A stretch of 64,000 nt of DNA from Hyphomicrobium sp. D-2 (GTDB lineage: Bacteria > Pseudomonadota > Alphaproteobacteria > Rhizobiales > Hyphomicrobiaceae): assembly GCF_029872155.1 (NCBI RefSeq), contig NZ_JARXLA010000004.1:62001-126000 (forward strand), given 5' to 3'. The notes below the pieces were generated by a model. It worked only from the letters and a program-made list of their open reading frames with translations, did no database searches and was not told where the DNA came from. A program made the translations under genes and the position numbers. This document shows, one piece after another, positions 36,422 through 44,842 of the stretch; position 1 is the first letter of the stretch; each line of letters begins with the position of its first letter.

Positions 36422-37126
36422 ATGAGGAAACTGACTGGAGCGCTTGCGTTCGCGGCAGTGCTTGCAACAACCGCTGTCGGGTTTGCTGCCGAACCGAAAC
36501 CTGCATTTGAGTTGCCGCCACTGCCTTACGCAGCCAACGCGCTGGAACCTGTGATCGATGCCAAGACGATGGAGATCCATCATGGCAAGCACCATCAGGC
36601 GTATGTAACGGGGCTCAACAAGGCGATTGCAGCCGATAAGGCGTTAGAGGGCAAATCTCTTGAGGAGTTGCTTGCTAAGGCCGGCACTCTGCCTGCTGCG
36701 GTGCGTAACAATGCGGGCGGCCACTGGAACCACTCGCAGTTCTGGAAGTCGATGAAGGCGCCAGGCACCGGCGGCAAGCCAGCAGATGCACTTGCAAAGG
36801 CCATTGAGACAAAGTTCGGCAGCATCGATGAGTTCAAGCAGAAGTTCCAGACCGCAGGCGTGGGCCGCTTTGGCTCAGGTTGGGTTTGGCTGATTGTGAC
36901 GCCGGGTGGCGAGCTGGAAATCACCTCGACGCCCAATCAGGACAATCCGCTGATGGATGTTGCGGAGGTAAAAGGTGCGCCGATCCTGGGCAACGATTTG
37001 TGGGAGCACGCCTACTACCTGAAATATCAGAACCGCCGCGCAGACTATCTCAGCGCCTGGTGGGATCTCGTCGACTGGGCTGAAGTTTCCAAGCGCTTTG
37101 ATGCTGCAAAATCAGCCGCGAATTGA
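36422..37126 (+). CDS. Exported Fe/Mn superoxide dismutase
   Basis: A 234-residue superoxide dismutase of the Fe/Mn family with an N-terminal Sec signal peptide (hydrophobic helix ending near VGFAAEP), which is unusual because most Fe/Mn enzymes are cytoplasmic. Metal ligands are visible: His in [12 protein letters not shown], His in [10 protein letters not shown], and Asp and His in [11 protein letters not shown]. The ATG at 36422 has AAGGAAG upstream. It should remove superoxide in the periplasm. The metal (Fe, Mn or either) cannot be decided. It directly follows the cbb3 operon but is separated by the terminator. Confidence 0.93.
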   Translation: MRKLTGALAFAAVLATTAVGFAAEPKPAFELPPLPYAANALEPVIDAKTMEIHHGKHHQAYVTGLNKAIAADKALEGKSLEELLAKAGTLPAAVRNNAGGHWNHSQFWKSMKAPGTGGKPADALAKAIETKFGSIDEFKQKFQTAGVGRFGSGWVWLIVTPGGELEITSTPNQDNPLMDVAEVKGAPILGNDLWEHAYYLKYQNRRADYLSAWWDLVDWAEVSKRFDAAKSAAN

Positions 37127-37155
37127 TTTCCAATCTTTCGATCATATGAGACTTG

Positions 37156-37180
37156 GAGCGGCGCCTTAATGGCGCCGCTC
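37156..37180 (+). terminator. Terminator hairpin after the superoxide dismutase gene
   Basis: GAGCGGCGCC and GGCGCCGCTC form a perfect 10-bp stem around TTAAT, 30 bases past the stop. The following TGCATTTC is only weakly T-rich. It may serve the convergent small gene as well. Confidence 0.7.
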
Positions 37181-37208
37181 TGCATTTCGCTACAGGCACA
37201 AATGATGG

Positions 37209-37409
37209 TCAGGCTGCTGCTTCGAGCAACTTCTTCGCTGTGTCGGCAGCAATGCGATCGTGCTCAACGGCAAGATTGAACCAACGGGCCTTGATGGTGT
37301 CATTGCTTGCACGTTGATACAGGCGGAAATATCGATCCGTGCGCCGCTGCGCGTGCTTTATGATAGACTGCAGGTGCTTGATATTCGTGATTGAAGACGT
37401 CGAGGACAT
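37209..37409 (-). CDS. Small helical protein of unknown function
   Basis: A 66-residue product without cysteines or a membrane helix. After a Ser/Thr-rich start it reads as one amphipathic, basic alpha-helical stretch (HAQRRTDRYFRLYQRAS, WFNLAVEHDRIAADTAKKLLEAA). The composition and clean helix heptads suggest a real small protein. I do not recognise a family. It is convergent with the SOD gene, sharing the hairpin at 37156. Confidence 0.5.
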   Translation of the reverse strand: MSSTSSITNIKHLQSIIKHAQRRTDRYFRLYQRASNDTIKARWFNLAVEHDRIAADTAKKLLEAAA

Positions 37410-37720
37410 GCGTCACTTCCAACTTGAAGTGTGCGGCTGCCATGTACGTGCGTGCACAGACTGCGAACGGTCGATCCATTCGCACGCAAATGCGCATTAG
37501 CCGCCAAATTTTGAATGAGTTCGTTCGCCCACCCGGAACTGCGATAGCGTTCCGGGGCTACTGCCCGGCTTTGTGACGCCGAGCCTCCGCATGTACTTCA
37601 TTGGTCATAAAAATCATGGCAGCGAAGGCTAGAGCTTCCCCGTTGGGAAAACAAGCTCCCGGGCCCTGATGTCTCTCGGTGTCATGTGCAGCGTCGTCGC
37701 TGTTTGCTTGACCAGATCCG
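37410..37720. other. Intergenic region without recognisable features
   Basis: About 310 bases between two small minus-strand genes. I see no reading frame with a supportable product and no hairpin or operator that stands out. Confidence 0.4.
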
Positions 37721-37975
37721 CTACCGTTCTACCGGTGTCACGGCGCCCATGACATTGGTTTGCACTACGCCCTCAATGGGTGTGATTTTCGTCAGCACGG
37801 CTGCATTGGCGTCGCGACCTGATGGGCAGTCGAGCTGAGCGACAAGCTTGTCGTCCGCCAGCACCACGACATTAGCCAGTTTGCAGGTATCGAATTCAAT
37901 TGATCTGATTTTTGTACTGACATCCCCGGCGTTGGCCGCTCGCAGCAGTTCAATCAGCAGATACACCTTAACCAT
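37721..37975 (-). CDS. Stand-alone Lrp/AsnC ligand-binding (RAM)-like domain protein
   Basis: The 84-residue sequence has the beta-alpha-beta pattern of the Lrp/AsnC effector domain: a first strand MVKVYLLIELL, an alternating central part with KLANVVVLADDKLVAQLDC (strand-turn-strand) and a final KITPIEGVVQTNVMG strand. It has no DNA-binding domain, like the stand-alone SraA-type proteins that sense amino acids or modulate full-length Lrp partners. The match is by fold pattern only. It lies upstream of, and on the same strand as, the RND-pump genes' far end, without an evident operon link. Confidence 0.5.
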   Translation of the reverse strand: MVKVYLLIELLRAANAGDVSTKIRSIEFDTCKLANVVVLADDKLVAQLDCPSGRDANAAVLTKITPIEGVVQTNVMGAVTPVER

Positions 37976-38100
37976 CTTCTCCGCTCCGGTTGCGTGGCGC
38001 TGGAGGAATAACGCTATGGCCTGCTCTGCGGGTTCCGAGCACGGAGCAAGATGCTGATCGAGAGATGCAGTCCTTTCAGCCGTTGCCCCACGTTTGAGCG

Positions 38101-38451
38101 CTATTCGGTGACCAGGTCGGACTTGGAATGAGCGACAGCGGGCGCTAGCCGGCCGAATGCATCGACAGGTTCAACCCAATACACAAGATCTGCAATCGCG
38201 GCCTTCACGCGGATCTCATCGAGAAGCGACGGAACGCGCGCGCGTGGCAAGACAACGACGAGCATGCCGCGCGCAATGCGTCCGCGAACGCGTTCGCGCA
38301 TGGTGGCATTGCTGAACGAATGGCCGTGTCCTTCGGTTTCGAACGTCGTGAAGCCCTGCAGTGGTGGTTCCGCATTCAGCATCATCTCAACGATGTGGGC
38401 CTCCGACGCTGGCGGATAAACCAGCGTCAGCTTGCAAAGGGGTTGGTCCAT
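38101..38451 (-). CDS. DUF3240-family protein of the metal-efflux operon
   Basis: This 116-residue protein resembles the DUF3240 family, small PII-like (ferredoxin-fold) proteins encoded after CusA/CzcA pumps and thought to sense or buffer metal. The KLTLVYPP first strand and GHGHSF loop with His residues, followed by RGRIARGMLVVVLPR, fit this pattern. Its start lies inside the pump gene (25-base overlap) with GGAG upstream, so the two are translationally coupled. A cytoplasmic metal-binding regulatory role is likely but not shown. Confidence 0.75.
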   Translation of the reverse strand: MDQPLCKLTLVYPPASEAHIVEMMLNAEPPLQGFTTFETEGHGHSFSNATMRERVRGRIARGMLVVVLPRARVPSLLDEIRVKAAIADLVYWVEPVDAFGRLAPAVAHSKSDLVTE

Positions 38452-41400
38452 GCGAGGCTCCGTGTGTCGGTGTGAGCGCCAGCGCGGACAACGCCGAAGC
38501 GGCGAAACAGAATTGGCAGCAGGATTAGCGTCAGCGTTGTTGAGGTTATGAGGCCGCCGATGACGACGATTGCCAGCGGCTTCTGGATTTCCGAACCCGG
38601 ACCGCTTGCGAACAGCAGCGGCACCAGCCCGAACGCTGCTATACTGGCCGTCATCAAGACGGGTCGCAGTCGCCGCATGGAACCTTCAAACACAACCTTG
38701 TCCAGTGTCATTCCGCTGGCGAGCAGCTGATTGAAGTAACTGACGAGGACCAGACCATTCAGCACGGCAATGCCGAGCAGCGCGATAAAGCCGACTGAAG
38801 CGGGCACCGACAGATACTCACCAGATACCCACAGCGCGAGCACGCCACCGATCAGCGCAAACGGAATATTGGCGAGGATCAACACCGCCTGTCGAACCGA
38901 TCGCAAGGTGGCAAACAGCACGACGAAAATAAGCGCCAGCGCAATCGGCACCACAACGGCGAGGCGGGTAGCGGCGCGGCGCTGGTTCTCGAACTCGCCG
39001 CCCCACACGAGGCGATAGCCGGGAGGAAGCTTGACGGCAGCGTCGACGGCGCGTTGAGCGTCCTCGACGAACCCGACGAGATCCCGCCCGGAAACATAGG
39101 CCTGCACGATGGCGAAGCGCGATGCGTTCTCGCGGTCTACTTTCACGAGGCCGGCGGTCCGCTTCAGCGCTGCAACATCGCCAATACGCACAAGGCCTCC
39201 GTCACCGGCAACAAGCTGGCTCTGGATGAACAACTCGGGCGCCTCTCGCAGCGTTTCAGGCCCTCGGATAATGATGCCGGTGCGCTTTTCACCTTCGGAA
39301 ACGATGCCGGCGGGTGCGCCTTCCAGCAGCGCGCGCAACTCATCCTGAATGCGGGTGACGGAAAGCCCCGTACGTCCGGCGGTGAGGCGGTCCATGTCGA
39401 TTTGCAGGTAATCGACGGTATCATTGGAAGCGGTGAAGACTTCTGCAGCGCCGCGCACGCCCGCGATAGTCTGTTGAATTTGTCCGGCCAGCGCGGCCAG
39501 CTCGTTTAGATCCGAGCCGAAAATCTTGACCGCGAGATCGCCGCGCGCGCCCGTCAGCATTTCAGACGTACGCATCTCGATGGGCTGTGTGAACGAGAAC
39601 TCGACACCGGGCATATCGGCCATCGCGTCGCGTAGCTGCTGCAGCAGCCAGTCCTTGTCCTGAACGCGCCACTCCTCCTTGGGCTTCAGCACAAGAAACG
39701 CGTCGGAGTCGTTGGGGCTCATGGGATCGAGGCCAAGTTCGTCGGTGCCGACACGCGAGACGATTTCCTGAACCTCGGGCACACGCTCCATCAGCAGACG
39801 CTGAATGCGCACGTCACCTTCGATGGAGTTGTCGAGATTGATCGAAGGCAACTTCGTCGTCTGCATGATGACGGAGCCTTCGTCCATCGTAGGCATGAAT
39901 GCCTTGCCGACGGCCTGATATCCCATGACCATGGCTGCAATACCTGCGGCCGCGCTGACGAAAACCGGAAACGGATGGGCAAGGCAGAAGCGCAGCACCG
40001 GGCGATAGCCAGCTTCGATGATGCGCATCAGGATGGGGTTTTTGTGCGCCTTGCCGCGCAGAACCATTGATGACAGCGCCGGAATAAGCGTCAGCGACAG
40101 CAGCAGCGAAGCCGATAGAGCCAGCACGATGGTGATTGCTACCGGCGCAAACAGCTTGCCTTCAAGGCCTTCGAGCGACAGCAGCGGCAGGAAGACGAGG
40201 CAGATGATGAGAATGCCGGATGCAACCGGTGTCACCACTTCTGATGCCGCGACATAGATGTGATGCAACGCAGGAACGCGATCATCACCCGCATGGTGGT
40301 TGAGGCGCTCAACGGCGTTTTCAACGACGACAACAGCGGCGTCGACGATCAGGCCGATGGCGATGGCGAGACCGCCCAGACTCATGAGATTGGCTGACAT
40401 TCCCAGCAGCTTCATCAGCAGGAATGTCATCAACGCAGCCATCGGCAGCGTTACCGCGACGACGATAGATGCGCTAAAATCGCCGAGAAACAGAATGAGC
40501 AGAATGACGACGAGCACCGTGGCTTCAATCAGTGCTTTTGAAACCGTGCCGATGGCGCGCTGAATGAGGTCCGAGCGATCGTAGAATGTGTGTAGCTCAA
40601 CGCCGGGTGGCAGCCCCGGCTTGAGCGCTTCAAGCTGGTCGCGGACGCTTTCGACAATCGCGCTGGCATCGGCGCCGCGCAACGACAGCACGAGACCTTG
40701 AACCGCTTCGCCTTTGCCGTCCTTCGTGACAGCCCCGTAGCGCGTGAGATTGCCGATGCCGACCGTAGCCACATCCTGCAACCGCAGCACCTTGCCGCCT
40801 TCCGCGCGTAGAACGATCTGCTCCAGATCCGCTGGTGTCTTGATTGCGCCCTCGGCACGCACCACCAACGCCTTTTCGCCATCGGAGAGACGTCCGGCGC
40901 CGTCGTTGCGGTTCGTTGCCGCGATTGCTTCATTGATATCGGATAGCGATACACCGGCAGCGGCCAGCGCTGCGCTGTCGGGGATCACCTCGAATGCGCG
41001 CACCATGCCGCCCAGAACATTGACATCGGCCACGCCCGGAATAGTGCGCAGGGCCGGGCGTATCGTCCAATCGAGTAGCGTACGACGCTGTTCAAGCGTC
41101 AGGTCACCGCCTTCGATGGTGAACATGAATACATCGGACAGCGGCGTAGAAATCGGCGCAAGACCGCCGCTGGCGTTTTCGGGCAGAGCCTCGTTGGCGT
41201 CAGCAAGGCGCTCGGCCACTTGCTGGCGCGCCCAGTAAATGTCGGTTCCGTCATCGAAGTTCAGCGTTATGTCGGCAATCGCATACTTGGCCGATGAACG
41301 CAGGATCGTCAGGTGCGGGATGCCCAGCAGTTCCAGCTCGATCGGCGTAATGACGCGCGTTTCGACTTCCTCCGGCGTCATGCCGGGTGCTTTCATGATG

Positions 41401-41546
41401 ATCTTCACCTGAACCGACGAGATATCGGGAAATGCGTCGATCGGGATGCGCAGGAACGCCCATGCGCCTGCAACCATGATGAGCAACGAAGCAAACAGAA
41501 CGAAAGCGCGCTGTGTCAGCGCAAACTCAACCAGCCGGCGCAGCAT
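38427..41546 (-). CDS. Heavy-metal efflux RND pump (CusA/CzcA family)
   Basis: The 1039-residue inner-membrane pump has twelve helices and two large periplasmic loops. Family signatures include FPDISSVQVKI in the first loop and the helix 4 motif IAIGLIVDAAVVVVENAVERL (given in part). Helix 4 keeps the Asp of IVDAA and the Glu of VEN but lacks the extra Asp found before FG in CzcA. This favours a CusA-like monovalent-metal pump over a CzcA-like divalent one. The substrate (Cu/Ag or other) is not certain. It is preceded by its adaptor gene (1-base gap) and followed by DUF3240. No outer-membrane channel gene lies in the cluster. Confidence 0.92.
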   Translation of the reverse strand: MLRRLVEFALTQRAFVLFASLLIMVAGAWAFLRIPIDAFPDISSVQVKIIMKAPGMTPEEVETRVITPIELELLGIPHLTILRSSAKYAIADITLNFDDGTDIYWARQQVAERLADANEALPENASGGLAPISTPLSDVFMFTIEGGDLTLEQRRTLLDWTIRPALRTIPGVADVNVLGGMVRAFEVIPDSAALAAAGVSLSDINEAIAATNRNDGAGRLSDGEKALVVRAEGAIKTPADLEQIVLRAEGGKVLRLQDVATVGIGNLTRYGAVTKDGKGEAVQGLVLSLRGADASAIVESVRDQLEALKPGLPPGVELHTFYDRSDLIQRAIGTVSKALIEATVLVVILLILFLGDFSASIVVAVTLPMAALMTFLLMKLLGMSANLMSLGGLAIAIGLIVDAAVVVVENAVERLNHHAGDDRVPALHHIYVAASEVVTPVASGILIICLVFLPLLSLEGLEGKLFAPVAITIVLALSASLLLSLTLIPALSSMVLRGKAHKNPILMRIIEAGYRPVLRFCLAHPFPVFVSAAAGIAAMVMGYQAVGKAFMPTMDEGSVIMQTTKLPSINLDNSIEGDVRIQRLLMERVPEVQEIVSRVGTDELGLDPMSPNDSDAFLVLKPKEEWRVQDKDWLLQQLRDAMADMPGVEFSFTQPIEMRTSEMLTGARGDLAVKIFGSDLNELAALAGQIQQTIAGVRGAAEVFTASNDTVDYLQIDMDRLTAGRTGLSVTRIQDELRALLEGAPAGIVSEGEKRTGIIIRGPETLREAPELFIQSQLVAGDGGLVRIGDVAALKRTAGLVKVDRENASRFAIVQAYVSGRDLVGFVEDAQRAVDAAVKLPPGYRLVWGGEFENQRRAATRLAVVVPIALALIFVVLFATLRSVRQAVLILANIPFALIGGVLALWVSGEYLSVPASVGFIALLGIAVLNGLVLVSYFNQLLASGMTLDKVVFEGSMRRLRPVLMTASIAAFGLVPLLFASGPGSEIQKPLAIVVIGGLITSTTLTLILLPILFRRFGVVRAGAHTDTRSLAWTNPFAS

Positions 41547-41547
41547 G

Positions 41548-42609
41548 TCATTCCTCGCCGATCATGTTTTCAAGTTGAGCCAGGCCAGATACGGCAACGC
41601 TCTGTCCGGGTGTCAGATCGCCTTCGATTGTTGCACCGTGCAGCGTCTTTCCCTTCAGCGTTACGGCAAGAACATTGAAGCCCGCATCGGTGCGCACGAA
41701 TACGCTCGGCTGTCCATGCAGCCAAACGACGGCCGATGCAGGCACATCCAGGCCGCTGGCCTGCGCTTTGCGATGGATGCTGAGCGTCACCATCTGTCCG
41801 GGCACGAAGCCGGAGTTTGCAGGCAGACTGCCCGTCAGCAGCGCGGATCGCGTCCGCGGGTCAACGGTGTGGCTAACCGAAAGCGCTTTGCCCGTCGCAC
41901 CATTTTCGAGACGGATGGTGTCGCCGACGTGCACCCGGCCGATGAGCGAAGCTGGCAGTTGTGCCTCAACCCACAGATCATCGCTGGTGTCGATCGTGAT
42001 GGCCGGCGCCATCGCTGCAATGTTCGCTCCGGGCACCACGTTCAATTCTACAACCCGGCCAGCGCGCTGCGCGATGAGCGAATAGGAGCCATCGGCGTTG
42101 GTCTTGATATTACCCAGCGAGACAAGGCGCTCATGCTCCTCGACCACTGCTTGCAACCCTGCGCGTTGGGCCTCGGTTTCAGCGGCTCGCGTGGGCGAGG
42201 CAATTCTTTTCTCGGCCAGTCCCTTGTATCGCTGGGCGACGGCCTGCGCGGCTGAAAGGTTTGCCTCGGCCTGGCGAAGCTGCGAAAGGGTCTCAACCAG
42301 TTCTCGGCTGGCAATCGTCATCAGCGTGTCGCCGGGCGTTACCGCCTCACCGGGAAGCACCTCGACTGTGACGACGGTACCGGCGAACGGAGCAGGCACT
42401 GCAACGCGGCTGTTCATGGGGGGAATGATGGTGCCGGGTAACAGCGCGATGGCCTCCTCGGCGGCGGAACGCACTTCTGCAAGGTGGATTTCAAGGCGAT
42501 CAATCTGCGCCTGAGAAACAACGATCTCCGATGCCCAGGCACTGAAGGCTGTGCCGAGCGCCAGAAAGACACCCATTGCTGTAGGAAAGACTTTTTTTGT
42601 TAATGACAT
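41548..42609 (-). CDS. RND efflux periplasmic adaptor (CusB/CzcB family)
   Basis: A 353-residue membrane-fusion protein that links the RND pump to an outer-membrane channel. After a signal peptide (hydrophobic stretch ending ASA-type, FSAWASE) it has a beta-barrel/lipoyl half with VAVPAPFAGTVVTVEVLPGE, a long coiled-coil hairpin (about 105-170, SQLRQAEANLSAAQAVAQRY), the second lipoyl half and a C-terminal barrel. No Met-rich N-terminal copper site like that of CusF/CusB is evident. It is the first gene of the pump operon and divergent from a two-component system. Confidence 0.9.
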   Translation of the reverse strand: MSLTKKVFPTAMGVFLALGTAFSAWASEIVVSQAQIDRLEIHLAEVRSAAEEAIALLPGTIIPPMNSRVAVPAPFAGTVVTVEVLPGEAVTPGDTLMTIASRELVETLSQLRQAEANLSAAQAVAQRYKGLAEKRIASPTRAAETEAQRAGLQAVVEEHERLVSLGNIKTNADGSYSLIAQRAGRVVELNVVPGANIAAMAPAITIDTSDDLWVEAQLPASLIGRVHVGDTIRLENGATGKALSVSHTVDPRTRSALLTGSLPANSGFVPGQMVTLSIHRKAQASGLDVPASAVVWLHGQPSVFVRTDAGFNVLAVTLKGKTLHGATIEGDLTPGQSVAVSGLAQLENMIGEE

Positions 42610-42654
42610 AGGCTGCAACCGCTCCCACTCCTGATGAGGGCTGTGGGCACGGCT

Positions 42655-42710
42655 ACCTGAATTTCACCTGAAAAGAGGGGGCTGTGGCTACCTTCAGGTT
42701 CGTTTCAGGT
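42655..42710. promoter_or_regulatory. Two pairs of 7-base direct repeats in the pump/regulator intergenic region
   Basis: ACCTGAA occurs at 42655-42661 and 42666-42672, and its complement TTCAGGT at 42693-42699 and 42704-42710. Within each pair the repeats are exactly 11 bases apart, about one helical turn, which is the usual geometry of OmpR/PhoB-family binding sites. The two pairs face in opposite directions, matching the two divergent transcription units. Binding by the adjacent response regulator is inferred. Confidence 0.7.
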
Positions 42711-42747
42711 CCCTTTTTTATCCGTTCCGTCTGCACTGGAGGCTGAC

Positions 42748-43401
42748 ATCCGGATCTTGCTGGTTGAGGACGACGATGACATTGCCGGGCGGCTCGTAAC
42801 CGGGCTGCGGCCGAATGGATCTGTTGTGGATCATGCGCCGAGTGGCGAAGACGGCGTGGTGCTGGGCCTGGGAGAGCATTTCGATGCCGCCATCCTTGAT
42901 CTCGGGCTGCCGAAAATGCAGGGGATTGCGGTGCTGCGCAAATGGCGGACCGAGAAATGCGACATGCCCGTTCTCATTCTGACCGCGCAAGGTACGTGGA
43001 CTGAGAAAGTGGAGGGGCTGAACGCTGGCGCCGACGACTACATCACCAAGCCGTTTCACATTCCTGAGGTTGTCGCTCGCCTGCGTGCGCTTATCCGGCG
43101 CAAGTCTGGGGCGGCAAGCGTGATGCTGAACCATAAGGGCGTCTGTCTCGACACGGCTGCGGGCAAGGTGACAGCTTCGGGTGACCCTGTGGACCTCACT
43201 GCGTCAGAACTCCGCTTGCTGACTTACTTCATGCACCGGCCGGGACGCATCGTCTCCCAGAGTGAGTTGACCGAGCGTCTCTATGCGCTCGATGCGACGG
43301 CGGAATCCAACACCATCGAGGTTTATATCAGCCGCCTGCGCCGCAAGCTGGGGCGTGATTTCATAACCACTGTGCGCGGTCTGGGATACCGGATGGATTG
43401 A
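42748..43401 (+). CDS. OmpR-family response regulator with apparent ATC start
   Basis: The protein has a receiver (acidic cluster EDDDD at the start, phosphoacceptor in DAAILDLGLP, lysine in YITKPF) and a winged-helix output domain (SQSELTERLY, NTIEVYISRLRRKLG). Homologues begin (M)RILLVEDD; here that position is an ATC codon at 42748, five bases after a perfect GGAGG. No in-frame ATG or GTG with a ribosome site exists upstream. The next option is a TTG at 42757, which would cut the first beta-strand. It probably controls the divergent metal pump with its partner kinase 4 bases downstream. Confidence 0.92.
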   Translation: MRILLVEDDDDIAGRLVTGLRPNGSVVDHAPSGEDGVVLGLGEHFDAAILDLGLPKMQGIAVLRKWRTEKCDMPVLILTAQGTWTEKVEGLNAGADDYITKPFHIPEVVARLRALIRRKSGAASVMLNHKGVCLDTAAGKVTASGDPVDLTASELRLLTYFMHRPGRIVSQSELTERLYALDATAESNTIEVYISRLRRKLGRDFITTVRGLGYRMD

Positions 43402-43405
43402 TTTG

Positions 43406-44758
43406 ATGATCCGCAGCCTCAAAACCCGCCTCATCATTGTCGCGACGGTCTGGATTGCAATCGGTGTTGTGGTTGCGGGCTTTCTGCTGTCGCGCGTATC
43501 GAAGGATTTTCTGGTCAGTCAGTTTTACGACGAACTCTACGTGCATCTCGATGAGCTGCAGAGTTTGATGGAACTCGACGAGAACGGGCAGTTCCGGCTG
43601 CAGCGTCCGCTCAGCGATCCACGCTACCTGAAGACGCTTTCAGGTTTCTACTGGGAGATTCAGAAAGGTGGCCATCTGCTGGCGCGATCAGCTTCCCTTG
43701 AAGGGCCGAAGCTGGATGTGCCAGATGACGATGGCGTTGACGCACAGGTTCATACCCATCGGATAAAAGGGCCAACGGGTGAGCTGCTTGTGGCCGAGCG
43801 CCTGCGCTGGCTTGATACCAGCCGCGATCCGTTGCGCATCATCATTGGCACCGACAGACATTTTCTCGATGATGAACTGCGGAAGTTCAATAACGTTTTG
43901 GTCTGGTCGCTTGGCACGTTGGCGTTGTCGCTGATTGGTGCTGCAGTCTTGCTGCTGCTGTACGCGATGGCACCGTTCGGCCAGTTGCGTGAGGCGCTTT
44001 CTCGACTGCGCAACAATGGTGCGCCAAGCGTCAGTGGCACATTCCCCGAAGAAGTGCAGCCGCTCATCGACGATCTGAATAGCCTGCTGCTGGCATCTGG
44101 CGAGCAGATGCTGCGCGCCCGTACACAGGCAGGAAACATCGCCCACGGGCTAAAGACGCCGATGGCGATCCTCGTCGATGAAGCCCACCGGTTGGAGCAA
44201 AGCGGCTCGACGCATTCCGCTGCCGTAATTCGCCAGCAGTGCCGCAGGATGCAAAGCCAGATAGATTATCAGATTGCGCGTGCGCGAGCGGCCGTTGGCC
44301 GTGCGAAGCCTGTCGCGGCATCATCGCTGGGTGAAACTGCCGATCAGGTGGTCCGCGCTCTGGGGCAGCTGCATATTGATCTGGGATTGAATATCGAGAA
44401 CCGCATCCCGGCAAATGTGATGGTGGCTTGCGAGGCGCAGGATTTGAACGAGATGCTTGGCAATCTCGTCGACAACGCGTGCAAGCATGCAAGAAGCACC
44501 GTCGTCGTGCGCACGAATGAAGACGAGGGCGGCGATTTCGCTTCGGTAGTGGTGGAAGACGATGGGCCGGGACTGCCGCCTGAGGCCTGGGATGTCGTGT
44601 TCAAAATCGGTGAGCAATGGGAGGCTGGTTCGACCGGGTCCGGTCTTGGCTTGGCCATAGTGCGAGATCTCGTTCATCTTTATGGCGGCAGTGTCGAACT
44701 TGGCCGGTCATCGCTTGGCGGTTTGCTCGCACATATCCGGTTGCCGCGCGCAGGGTGA
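43406..44758 (+). CDS. Sensor histidine kinase
   Basis: A 450-residue kinase with two transmembrane helices (about 11-32 and 165-188) enclosing a periplasmic sensor domain. The phosphoacceptor motif is IAHGLKTPMA. The ATPase domain has the N box EMLGNLVDNACKHA, G1 VVEDDGPGLPP and G2 GSTGSGLGLAIV. It starts 4 bases after the response regulator stop, so the pair is cotranscribed. The layout resembles PhoQ-type kinases. In this context a metal or envelope signal is likely, but the periplasmic domain has no recognisable metal site. Confidence 0.93.
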   Translation: MIRSLKTRLIIVATVWIAIGVVVAGFLLSRVSKDFLVSQFYDELYVHLDELQSLMELDENGQFRLQRPLSDPRYLKTLSGFYWEIQKGGHLLARSASLEGPKLDVPDDDGVDAQVHTHRIKGPTGELLVAERLRWLDTSRDPLRIIIGTDRHFLDDELRKFNNVLVWSLGTLALSLIGAAVLLLLYAMAPFGQLREALSRLRNNGAPSVSGTFPEEVQPLIDDLNSLLLASGEQMLRARTQAGNIAHGLKTPMAILVDEAHRLEQSGSTHSAAVIRQQCRRMQSQIDYQIARARAAVGRAKPVAASSLGETADQVVRALGQLHIDLGLNIENRIPANVMVACEAQDLNEMLGNLVDNACKHARSTVVVRTNEDEGGDFASVVVEDDGPGLPPEAWDVVFKIGEQWEAGSTGSGLGLAIVRDLVHLYGGSVELGRSSLGGLLAHIRLPRAG

Positions 44759-44842
44759 GAACGGTCGATACGACTCGCTGACTACACCATGCCGCCAGAA
44801 GCAGTTCGTTCCCTCCCTCGTCAGATCATCGTCGTTGTGCGC

